Source of the DNA: Protea cynaroides
Taxonomy: Eukaryota > Streptophyta > Magnoliopsida > Proteales > Proteaceae
Assembly: GCA_028583415.1 (NCBI GenBank)
Contig: CM053271.1
Location: forward strand, 89,205,534 to 89,269,533
Direction: 5' to 3'
Length of the DNA: 64,000 bases
The notes under the pieces were generated by a model. That model was given only the letters and a program-made list of their open reading frames with translations, was not told the origin of the DNA and made no database searches. The stretch's first letter is position 1. Each line of letters starts with the position of its first letter. Both the position numbers and the translations under genes were made by a program. Below are positions 46,707 to 57,050 of this stretch, piece after piece.

Positions 46707-48890
46707 ATCATTATATTTTTTTACTTGGTCTTTAAAGTCCTTTTCAACTCACTCTCATCAATACCCTTTATCTGATCAGTGCTTTGATTCTGATGTTGAA
46801 ATTCAAAACTTGAACTGGTTGTGTGAGATGCTTTCAAGCGATTAATGTTGTTGGGTTAGGGATGTTGGTTTTGAGTTTTTCAGGTTATTATTTTGGGCTC
46901 TTGTGGTTTTGAAGGGGTGCCAATGGTTTTATAGGTCTGAGGCTTTCTCTAAAGCTTCTCTTGCTATCCTTCTTTGGTGAAGGATTTCTTGTTGTTCTTC
47001 TTGGTTTGGGCTGTAGCTCTTGGTGTTGGGCCCTTTCTCATGGCTTGTTGTGTTTTCCTAGGGTAATAAAATTTCTACTGATCCCCCCCCTTCCCTTCCT
47101 CCCTGCCTCCCTCCCTCCCTCCCTCCCTCCCTCCCTTTATCTCAGAAGATGCCCAAATGGATAAGAATGGATAAGAATGGTTATGGGTTCTCCTCACGCT
47201 AGGTGAGGGAGAGTCGCTCACACCTTTTTCTTATCATGATGGGTCAATGGGGGTGTTTCAAAACTGTCTCCACTCTCATTTCTCTCGTGTAAAGGAAAGG
47301 CAGTGTGTTTTACACATGCGTAAGTTTTTGACAACCTCAGATTATGTTTGGTTGCAAGGAAAATAAAAAAGGAAAGTAAAAGGAAGTGAAGTTAAGTGAA
47401 GTGATGGGAAGTGAAGGGAAATTGTTTTTCTTTTTGAGTTGTTTGGTTACACGAGAAGTGAAGTGAAATTAATTTTGCACCTACTGTTTGGGTGGATATA
47501 AAATTAATGTAAATTTTGAACTTTTATAATCTAACATATATTTTACTGAAATATAATATTGTTTTAGTCTATTTACTAAAAATTATATATTTAATGAATG
47601 GGCTCATCATTAAATGAGTGTTAATTTTGCCTATCACTTTCCAATGGCCCCACCTTTGAAACATATGATTCCATTGAAGGCCTATGTTCCTCAATGAGTT
47701 TGAGTATGTTCATCGATGAGTCCGATAATTCTTAAATGATTATTATTAACATTTGAAAATAGTCTCAAGACCGTTTGTCAATTTACCCAAGTTGCGATCA
47801 ACATTTAGAAGCTTAATTTTATACTTATTTTAAAAAAAAATTTTATTTACATATCCAAAAATAAATTAATTTAGAAACTTAATAGTCATCATCGATAGAC
47901 AACACAAATGACTTGACTTTGTTGCCTATTCAACTATGGACATTTGTTAACCAAATCTTTGATGGAAAATAATGTTAAAGCCCAAAAAACAATTAATAGA
48001 TAAGATAACTTTATGTAAGAAGCAAGTTTGTAGTTCACAATCATTATAACAATAGATTAATTTGGGATCCTCAAATTGGAATGAACAAACTAAACATATA
48101 ATCTATATAGATACATGAAGGAGCAGGATGCAGCAATTCAACTATTGCACTATACATAAATTCAAAATAATCCTTCAAAACAATTGAAGGACCTGAAACT
48201 GAATAAGAAAGACAGGATTCAAACAATAGATCAATTAGCACCAATACATTTCAACTCAAACACCAAGTTCATTATCCTCTAATCACAAAAGACCCAGAAA
48301 ATTTGACTATTACCATCAATGCATCAGAGAAAACCCCAATGCAATCCAAATGAAATTTGATGTCCTATGACAACTCTTCTCAGGACAGACTTTGTTGAAT
48401 TAGCAAACCAAATCTTAGCAATAGTTTAGTATGAATATTGTCTCAGACAACGAATGACTAGATTCTAAAAAGAACATACCCTTCAATTAGAAGACAAGAA
48501 AATAATAAAAGTAACTAAAATCAGAATTTTGGAGAAGACATATACCCATAACAAAAGTTGAAGGTGGTTGACAATGGACTTAATCAAGAAACCTGAAGAT
48601 CCATCTCTTTCATTCCTCCACACTCTTAATTACAAATGTCTTTGTTTGAAGTTCATTAACAATGAGGAAATCATAATCATTATCAACTATATCTTCATTA
48701 AACTCGTCCACTTCTTTTATAGTTTCCAATAATTTTTAAGAAAAATGAGTTCCTATCTGGGATTGTAGTAGCCAAATAAACTATGGAGGAAGCGACAACG
48801 GAGATTTGATCACCCAATGCCATCTTTGCTCTTTCTATCTAGAGGCACATCATGTGATGCTTTAGCTTTACCCTTTTTTCTCACTCGTGA
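46707..48890. other. AT-rich intergenic DNA with simple repeats
   Basis: No gene. Contains a (CCCT)n microsatellite and a GGAAGTGAAG-rich stretch near 47380-47470. Nothing else is supported. Confidence 0.5.
47083..47137. repeat. (CCCT)n microsatellite
   Basis: C-run followed by repeated CCCT/CCTC units, about 55 bases. Confidence 0.9.
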
Positions 48891-48899
48891 TGTGGGCAT

Positions 48900-49350
48900 T
48901 GAAACTTGGGTGATTGATACCTCATTGCCGTAGGTCTTACCGATCTCTATGTGGTCTACTGAAGGGATAATTGTGAGTAAGTGGCTCACATGCCACTATC
49001 CATTTTAGGTATCCCCTATTAGGAGAGTTATGAGCGTCGGATCTGAGGGACATGTGACACCCAGATCACCGTCCATCCTTGATGGGAGGAGACGGTTGGT
49101 CTAAAAATACTAATGTGTAGGGTCCTGTGCATACTGATAGAAATTTGAGAACTTCATCACGTTCTCTGTCTGGGAATACAGTTAGTGCATAGAAATCCTT
49201 CCCCTCTCTCTTCTCTTTTATTTGTGGAGTAGGGCATATCAGAGTACATCAGAAGAAGAGTCGGTTGGAAGGACAATGGCTGGAACAGATCACACTTGAG
49301 GTATTTATCTTCCGTATTAATCTTCAGTGTAGAAATGATAAAGTCTTACA
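48900..49350 (+). repeat. Probable 3' part of copia 5' LTR
   Basis: Sequence ending in CTTACA just before the PBS. The LTR start was not located, so only the right boundary is supported. Confidence 0.45.
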
Positions 49351-49353
49351 TTA

Positions 49354-49365
49354 TGGTATCAGAGC
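49354..49365 (+). other. Copia primer binding site
   Basis: TGGTATCAGAGC followed by AGGG, tRNA-Met type. Confidence 0.8.
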
Positions 49366-49523
49366 AGGGTTTCAGCCACCCATCCGCTGATCTAATACAT
49401 TAAGAATTGGATTAAAGAATAAAATAAATATTTTTTTATTTTCTGTTTTGGCCGGCCAACAGCCACTGCTGAGAGCATACAGCCAGCCGGCAGGCATAAG
49501 GGGCCAGCCAGAGAGTCCAATTA

Positions 49524-49659
49524 GTCTCCAGTTATTGGAGCCTCCAATCGCTGATATAACAATTGGAGTTAACTGGGTGCGCCTACCAATACATCGATAG
49601 GTGTGTCTAGTTAACTCCAACCGCTAGATCAGCGATTGGAGGCTCCAATAATTGGAGAC
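49524..49659. repeat. 136-bp near-perfect palindrome in copia leader
   Basis: Arms of about 64 bases (GTCTCCAGTTATTGGAGCCT... and ...AGGCTCCAATAATTGGAGAC) are reverse complements with few mismatches round a centre at 49591. It could be a foldback MITE or an RNA hairpin. No target duplication was clear. Confidence 0.8.
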
Positions 49660-49838
49660 GATAATAACCCCTAGCCAGAGCAATGTCCGCAGGCCTACAG
49701 AGTGCAGATGTGCACCGGCATGGCTGCCGGCCCATAGGCTAGCAGGCCAGCAGGCACGCAACAGCAAGCTTGCTGGCATATGGAATGACAGCAAGCTGCT
49801 GAAGCAGAACCCATCGTTTTGCAATGGGATTTTAATCC

Positions 49839-49842
49839 CTCT

Positions 49843-49875
<33 letters not shown>
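49839..49875. repeat. CT-rich microsatellite
   Basis: CTTTCTTT followed by (CT)n and CTTTCTCTG. Confidence 0.85.
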
Positions 49876-51265
49876 ACCGTTCAAGTTGTTCTGACGGTGG
49901 CCGGCGTTTTTCGCTGGGATCTCTGGGAAGTGTCGGATATCCCGACACGTTCCTGGCGCCATTGGAGGCTTCGGTGACTTGAGAAGGAAGAAAATAATGA
50001 GAAACATAAGGATGGTAGTTTTGGTAAATTTGAAAGAATCTTTGCCTAAATAAAAAATAATTAGGGTTTTAAGTGGTTTCAGCTCAAGTAATTGAACCGG
50101 ATAAAGACAAACCCGGTTTACAGGCTGAACGAACATACCTAAACCCGCTTGAACCGAATAGTGTTTTTGGGTTGACCCGACCCGAACCGCCGTTGACCTG
50201 CCCGTTACGTGAACCGAAAAGGTTGGACCGGTACGATCTATTTTGGTTTGGTTCGATTTGGTCTGACCCAGAACTTGTTTTGAACCGTGGCTGATATGAT
50301 TAATGCTGATATTTAGTGGTTTAAAATTGTGTTTATTATAGTTACGAACCGAACGTCACTGCTTTATGTGACTGCACGTTTCTATGACAGTTTGTTCTAA
50401 ACGCCGCTAAAAGATAAAAGACAGTGGCTGCATTTGTTGTGACAGTGTTTTATAAACATCGTTAAAAGTACAGTTTTCTGTTGGTGACATTTACAGACAT
50501 ATGACACTGTATCTATGTACACAGCAGAATGTATAAAGCACTGTTTAGTGACATTTACAGATAGAACGCCCTGTATATGTATAACAGTATCATTATATTG
50601 TCATTGTTTTAGTGACAGTAACAAACGCCACTAAAATTCAGTGTTAAATAAAGTAAAGAATAAGCCATTAGGAACTCTTTAAGATTATTAGGCTTATATT
50701 AACACTTATGAATGTTTGTTTTAAAGGATGGCATAAATGACTAATATGCCTTTATAATAAAGTTTTGTGTTAAAATCAAGGAAATAATTAGTTTTATTTT
50801 TAACACATATAAGTGCTTATTTAAGGATGTCATAAAAGAATGAAATACGCAGGCATCACAAAATTGCATCTTTTGCATTGGGACTGGATATTATCCCACA
50901 GGAAAATGTTCTTTTCTTATCTGAGAAGATGGAATAAGGTAGAATGTGAAACTGCAAGACAGTGGGAGCCTTCTTCTGCGTGCAGGTGTGGAACAACCTT
51001 CTGAATTGTAGTGTAGCATTCTAATCTTATTAATACAGGCTTAGACAGATGTAGACTACAATCTTAGCCCACAGGTAATTTTTTAACATACATCAGTCTG
51101 TCACTTAAGTTCGATGTCAATCAACTTAGTGTAAAATTTCACATACTAAAATTGATTATAAGTTTAGCCCATGGGTAGATTATAATAAATTTTAGTGTGT
51201 GACTGATTATTGATGTGGGTTGATATCAGTATAAAGTTGTACGCCAATAAATCTAAATTTTCTTA
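49876..51265 (+). other. Long non-coding leader between copia PBS and gag
   Basis: About 1.9 kb separates the PBS from gag, unusually long. 50340-50640 contains repeated CGCCGCTAAAA, CGCCACTAAAA and GTGACATTTACAGA motifs, reminiscent of subterminal repeats of CACTA transposons, but no CACTA termini were found. An acceptor-like TTGTTGCAG ends at 51278, directly before the gag frame. Confidence 0.45.
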
Positions 51266-52080
51266 TTGTTTGTTGCAGTTTATAACCAGAACACTCTCCC
51301 AATGCTTACTGGGGAAAACTATCCAGATTGGAAAGAAAAGGTGTATATAACTTTAGGGTGCATGGATTTGGATTTGGCGCTTCGTGAGGATAAGCCTGAT
51401 GCTCTTACGAACTCTAGTACGTCAACCCAAATTGCTCATCATGAAAAATGGGAACGGTCTAACCGATTAAGCTTAATGATTGTTATGAATAATATTGATA
51501 AGAGCATCAGAGGTTTAATTCCTAAATGTAAAATTGTTCAAGAATACATGAAGGCAATTGACACTCAGTTTGAAAGTGCTGACAAGGCATTATGCTGCAC
51601 CCTATTAGAGCAGTTAAGCACCATAAAGTACAATGGTAAGAAAAACGTGCGTGAGCATATCATGCACATGAGTGATTTGACTTCTGAGTTGAAAAATTTG
51701 GATATTGACATACAAGAAAATTTATTAGTGACATTCATATTTAATTCTCTCCCAAAGTAATATGATACTTTTAAGGTATCCTATAATACAAAAAAGGCAA
51801 AGTAGACAGTCAATGAGTTACCGAACATGTGTGTACAAGAAGAGGGGACACTTAGGGCAAATAATATGGAGAGTACACATTTAACCATCAATTCAAGTTA
51901 CAAAGGAAAAAATAAGTCCTTCAAGAAGAAGAATATGGGAAATATACTAGTAAAGAATGATGGTACTAAAGCTCTTCCCAAGTGCTTCTTCTGCAGAAAA
52001 AAAGGACATATGATGAAAGATTGCCCCAAGTACATGAGCTGGTTGGAAAAGAAAGGTAATTCCTTATACTCTTTTGTATT
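51266..52080 (+). pseudogene. gag: Copia gag (disrupted)
   Basis: LPMLTGENYPDWKEKV is the typical N-terminal motif of plant copia Gag. The UBN2-type capsid region follows (LEQLSTIKYNGKKNVREHI). The zinc knuckle CFFCRKKGHMMKDC is at about 51983-52025. Stops at 51758-51760 and about 51804 interrupt it. The real start codon is unclear, since the frame begins at a splice-acceptor-like site. Confidence 0.8.
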
Positions 52081-52936
52081 TCATGAGTTCAATTTTATTG
52101 ATTCTCATTCAAATAACTGGTGGATTGATTCTGGATCAACAATCCATGTGGCCAGTACTTTGCAGGGCTTTCTGCAGACAAGACTTTCGAAGGAAAATGA
52201 GAGACACATCCATTCAGGAAACTAGATGCAATTTCAAGTGAAAGCTATTGGAGTCTACAGATTAGTGCTGTAATCTGGATTTGTGTTGGATTTAAGAGAT
52301 ACTTTTTATGTTCCATCTTTTTCAATGAACTTGGTTGCTGTTTCCAAATTGACACCTTTGGGTTATGTGTTTAATTTTTCTGGTACAGTTTTAAAGATTT
52401 TGAAGAACAATGTAATAATTGGTACAACTTCTTTAATAGATGGTTTATTTCTCTTAAATCTAGATCCAACATATGAAAGTAGTTTACTCTCTGTAAACAA
52501 TATTGGCATAAAGAGAATCAATGTGATGAAAAATCTTCTCAGTTGCGGCATCTTAGATTATGTCACATATCTAGTGACAGAATTAAAAGATTAGTAAATG
52601 ATGAAATCCTTGAGACTTTTGATTTCACTGATCTAGGGTTATGTGTGGACTGCATCAAGGGAAAGCAGACTAACAAAATCAAGAAAAGTGCCAGAAGGTC
52701 AACTGAACTTCTAGAAATCATACATACAGATATCTGTGGATCATTTTTCACTCCCTGTCTGAATGGTCAGAGATACTTTATCTCCTTCATTGATGACCAT
52801 TCCAGATTCATGTATCTCTATCTTTTAGTTCATAAAGAAGAGGCATTAGAAGCCTTTAAGAACTTCAAGACAGAAGTAGAGAAACAGACTGAAAAAGTGA
52901 TCAAGATCATGAGATCAGATAGAGGTGGGGAATACT
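52081..52936 (+). pseudogene. pol: Copia protease and N-terminal integrase (disrupted, truncated by E4)
   Basis: Protease NWWIDSGSTIHVA (Asp 52127). After stops near 52223 and 52270 and a frameshift near 52545, the pre-integrase zinc-binding motif (RLCHISSDRI, LCVDCIKGKQ) and integrase core HTDICGSF, FIDDHSRF and MRSDRGGEY are visible. The gene stops at the E4 LTR at 52937; ATACT just before it is the expected half of the E4 target duplication. Confidence 0.82.
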
Positions 52937-53865
52937 TGTCACACCCCAATTCTGCACCAATCAGAATGGTGTGATGAACCGTTAATAAACCAACGGTTCA
53001 ACCAGGATCTCGAATAGGCTATCCCAATTTTTGTTAAACCAAAACACATTCCACATTAATCAGAGGTAAGAAAGTAAATAGCGGAAGTCTTACAGATAAT
53101 GAACTGAGGTCTAGTCATGATAAATAATTAATATTCCATTTATCTTCAAGTAATCAAAACATAATTTAATACATATTACAAATATCCAAATACGAAAATT
53201 AAACTCGAAGCGTATCCACAGTGAAACGCTCACTTAACGAATCATAATAGTCATCCACAGCTTGCTCATCATAGCCGCCACATGTTTATATGTTGGCATG
53301 TTGACAAAATCTTCAATCGTAATACCTGCAACATCAGAAACTAAAAAGAATTACGCACGCGAGGGTCAACTCTCCAACTTGAGCTCAGTGAGAAAACAAA
53401 ACAATGCAACAAACATATGCATGCATTCAATTCATAACTGTGGTCTGGTATATATGTTTGCAATGTGCTATAGAAAGGTTCGGTGGCCGCCTCACTTCTA
53501 TACATAAGTGTGTGAAGCCGCCCAAAGATAACGTTTATTGTCGTCCCACATGCACCCACCATGGACAATATACACCCAATGAAAATGGCATTGCTGTGCC
53601 GGTTGCCCATACCAACACATAAGCCCCTGCTGGCGAGGGCTTGCAAACTGGACTCGCAACTAACCAATCCTAATGTCAAACAGTGTATCCAAGGCCTCAC
53701 CTCAGCATCCCTCAAAACATCCATAGAGATAGAGCTAGGGTCTGGTGACCAGGCTGAACCACAATGTCATGTCCCCCCCCTGATGCCCTACGACGTATTA
53801 GTTTCGCTAAGGTAATGGCGATACGACGATGTTAGTGGACAAGACTTGAATAGAGATAGAGCTAG
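52937..53865 (-). repeat. E4 LTR, first part (family B-like)
   Basis: Plus-strand TGTCACACCCCAATTCTG matches the outer end of the E2 LTRs, with clear divergence. It continues to the E5 insertion. One AAAGATAACGTTTATTG motif (about 53525) corresponds to the second of four sites in E2. Confidence 0.88.
53861..53865. repeat. Target site duplication of E5 (GCTAG)
   Basis: GCTAG directly before E5 and again at 62845-62849 directly after it. Confidence 0.95.
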
Positions 53866-56155
53866 TGTAAGACCCGCACTCCATAAACCCGGTCTAAACC
53901 TTGATTTCATGTCGTAGCAGGTCTTCCGATCATCACCGGGCCAGACGGGACGAGCGGATGACAAACAGGTACGAAATCGGATCAAAGACGGTCAAATAAG
54001 TGTCATTTTATGTTGACCGATCGATGGTACCGGTCTTGGTACCGGTCGATCGGTCAACTCTGCGCAGTTGACTATGGAGATCCAAAATTGGATCTCTGCG
54101 GGTCCCACTTTCCTAAACCCTAATACCTGGACCTTCCTAATCCTAATAAGATTACTAAACCCTAATCCTAGCCTATATAAACACCTCTAAACCTCCTCAA
54201 ATCCTTTCCATTATTCCTCACAAACCCTAGAAAGGAGAAGGAGGTTGGAGAAGGAGAAGAAGCTAGGAAGAAGAAGGAAGTGTCGCCCTTGCCGTTCGAC
54301 GACGCTCACCTTACGCCAGTCAACGGTAAGTGTTTAAATCATTCTTCTTACTTTATGATTCTAGGATAGTTGTATGGGTGGATCAATACCATGCAAAGCA
54401 GGTATTGATCTAAAACCCTAATTGGACATTAAACCCTAATTTGCCATCAAACCCTAGATTCAAGTTCTAGGATGATATTCATCGAAACTAGACTTGAATG
54501 AGTTGGAGATAACTCTAATTCAAAGCTCAGACTTAGAATGGATAGGAGAAACCCTGGAAACCATGGAGAATGATCGACGGCAGTGGAAAAATCCAAAGTA
54601 TGGTCTTCCAGAGACATACTAGTCGACCATACCGGTTGCTAGTTTTCTCACAGAGCTGCAACCGGTATGTTGCAACCGGTCAGCTCTGAAAGGCTGGTTT
54701 TGGATTTTGTTGGTTTTTCGACCAACGTAAAACCCTAAGAAATTATTCTAACGAAATCCTAATAATATTGTAGGACTTTGTGATATTCCGTTGGATCTTG
54801 CGACGTGGAGCAAGCTATCAAACGAGCGTCAGGTAAGGGAATCTGACCTAAACCCTAATAATTAATGGATAGTAAATCTTTGTTAATAACCCTGAATATA
54901 TATGATGTGATGTTTGTGTATATTCACATGTCATCCTTTACTTTCAGTTATTATTACTGTTCATGCATAATAGGATGTGATTGTTAGGCATGTGATTGTT
55001 TTCGTTGGTGTGTGGAGTGAGGCATGGGGCCTGGGATCATTCCTCACACTAACATTTTTGTAGTATTCTATTTTAACATGCTTGGAACGGGTGGGGTATC
55101 AAGGGAAGGTCGTGGTACGGTGGTCTCCGACGTTGATGTTGGCCTGGCCATGGTGATGTGGTACTGTGGTCTCCGATGCCGATGCTGGCTTATCCATGAT
55201 ACTTTAGCTCTATGTCTATGCCGTAGGGAGTTATGTTGGGATAGGGTCTACCTACGTATTGTTCTATCCTAGTGTGTTAGTTACGGATAGGGTATCAGGG
55301 GGAGGTGAGGTATTGTGGTCTCCAGCCCGGCCTGCACGCTCTAGCTCTATCTCTATGCCATAGACGACTGTGCTGGGATAGAGCCTACATTGATGACATA
55401 TAGGATTGATTAGTTGCGAGCCCAGTTTGTGAGCCCTGGCCAGTAGGGGCTTAGGTACTGGTATGGGTAAGGTATCAAGGGAGGTACGGGGATACCTTAG
55501 CTCTATCTCTATTCCATGATGGGTGCATGTGGGCCGGTGGTGGTGTGATCTACTATGCGGTGCCACACACTCGTGCATAGAGGTGCGGGGGCCACCAAAC
55601 CTTTCTATAGCACATTGCAAACTTAAACCAGACCACAACATAAAATGTTTGTTACTCATGCATAATATTGTGAAACTGTCTGATTGTCTTACTGAGCTAA
55701 GTTGTGAGCTCACCCTTTGTGTACACATTGTTTTTAGATGTTGATGCAGGTTACACGGTGGACGACTATATGAACGCTCCGGCGTATGGTGGTGTTGCTG
55801 CTTTGGATGTACAGGCAGGAGAGGACGAGCATGACGCTTCATGCGAGTGCCCTTTCTGTGTGTACCCTTTGATTTGATTTTATTTATTTGTTTCCGTTAT
55901 TTTCGATTGATATTAAAGAGATGTAAAGATATTTAGTTATGTTTGAAATTTGAATAATTAGATACTTTATTTAAATTTATCAATAGATACTCAGTTCATT
56001 TTATTTAAAGACTTTCGCTGTATTTATTTCTGATTGTGGTTATGTGCAATGGTTTGTATGAGTGGACACGGTCTATTCGAGATCCTGGTGTGAACTATTG
56101 GTTCAGTGACGGTTCACTCACACTATTCTGGTTGGTTCAGAATTGGGGTGTGACA
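53866..56155 (+). repeat. E5 5' LTR, 2290 bp
   Basis: TGTAAGACC...GTGTGACA. TATATAA at 54174, donor-like CAACGGTAAGTG near 54322 and GTCAGGTAAGG near 54830. ACCGGTCGA-type clusters at about 54018-54056 and 54620-54690. Confidence 0.95.
54174..54180 (+). promoter_or_regulatory. LTR TATA box (E5)
   Basis: TATATAA at the position equivalent to TATAAATA in E1. Confidence 0.6.
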
Positions 56156-56158
56156 ACT

Positions 56159-56170
56159 TGGTATCAGAGC
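56159..56170 (+). other. E5 primer binding site
   Basis: Perfect TGGTATCAGAGC, three bases after the LTR. Confidence 0.9.
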
Positions 56171-56484
56171 TCTCGGGCTCTGTCCAACAGACCATATTGC
56201 ACTTAACTAAGTCGATGAACTGAGTTAGGAAAAATTTTAAAATTTTTTTAATACAAACACACCTTAAGCATTGTTTGATACCTGAGACTGATTAAGAAAG
56301 AGCATAATATACTCTATTAAATATGGAATTTAATGATACCCATGCACTAGTTAGGAAAACCATAAAAACTTCCATTAAACAGAAAGAGAGTATCAAATGT
56401 AATAGTACTACAGGGTACAGTCCACAAACCGGACAGTTACCCTGTTATATAAACAGTCAGGAGAGAGAAAAATAAAAGGAAAAA

Positions 56485-56688
56485 TCATGGGGTAGGGGGC
56501 CTAGGAGGAATAGGGTCCGCTATGTCATAATCTCGCTCGTAAGCGACCCTAAGCCAGTGCACCTGGTCCTGCGTGACCCGTAGGCTACGAGCAAGATGCC
56601 CCAACTCCTGACCCATCTCTCTTTGGGAATCTAGGATGCCTCTTTGGGTGTCCCTGATCTCCGTAAACATGCTCAACAATGGGTCCAA
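56485..56688 (-). pseudogene. E5 antisense ORF, C-terminal remnant
   Basis: Minus-strand frame with EIRDTQRGILDSQREMGQEL, then SLRVTQDQVHWLR and a proline-rich tail. It aligns in layout with the C terminus of the family B antisense ORF (coiled coil, DYD, prolines). There is no ATG; the upstream part is deleted. This shows that family A once carried the same antisense gene. Confidence 0.7.
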
Positions 56689-56690
56689 AG

Positions 56691-56968
56691 GGGAGTGAAG
56701 AGACCCGCTACTGAGATTTCAGGTGGCGGTAACAATAGACCTTTTTGCCCATACAGGGCTCAGTCCACTACAATGCCTGTAAGAAATAATATGGCACCAC
56801 CTATGCCACAGTTTGCTGGACACAACCCGAATATCAAATGCTATAACTGCCAGCAACTGGGTCATGTTGCAAGGAACTGCACTCTAAATAAGAAGCAACC
56901 TCCACAGTAAGGAAAAGTATTTGCTGTCACCACCGAAGAGGCAGTTGCATCACCTGATGTGGTCACTG
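56691..56968 (+). pseudogene. gag: E5 gag remnant (zinc knuckle only)
   Basis: Begins at GVKRPATE, equivalent to the end of the capsid in E1, then CYNCQQLGHVARNC. TAA at 56908 replaces a glutamine codon. The frame continues to SPDVVTG at the candidate intron. Confidence 0.85.
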
Positions 56969-57050
56969 GTATGATTCTACCCCTTACTATCTAGCTTACT
57001 ATTTCATTGTGTGTATAAGCATGTAGAACTAAGGGACAATAAAATTTTAG
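56969..57050 (+). other. Candidate gag-protease intron (E5), 82 bp
   Basis: Begins GTATGATT and ends AAATTTTAG, with CTAAG about 20 bases upstream of the 3' end. Splicing joins VVTG to ILNVAGIPAR in frame; retention ends Gag at TAG 56992-56994. Confidence 0.65.

Larger units (their letters stand above)
48890..52936 (+). mobile_element. Ty1/copia element, 5' part
   Basis: Copia order is visible: LTR end, PBS (49354), long leader, gag with CCHC knuckle, protease WWIDSGST, pre-integrase domain and integrase core up to the second catalytic Asp, where E4 interrupts it at 52936. RT and RNase H should lie beyond the window. Stops and a frameshift show decay. Confidence 0.8.

Noticed and set aside
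49624..50136. 170-codon minus-strand ORF in the copia leader
   Set aside because: Spans the palindrome arm and a CT microsatellite (RERERE-type low complexity); no conserved motif.
50340..50640. CACTA transposon
   Set aside because: Repeated CGCC(G/A)CTAAAA motifs look subterminal, but no CACTA/TAGTG termini or 3-bp target duplication could be found.
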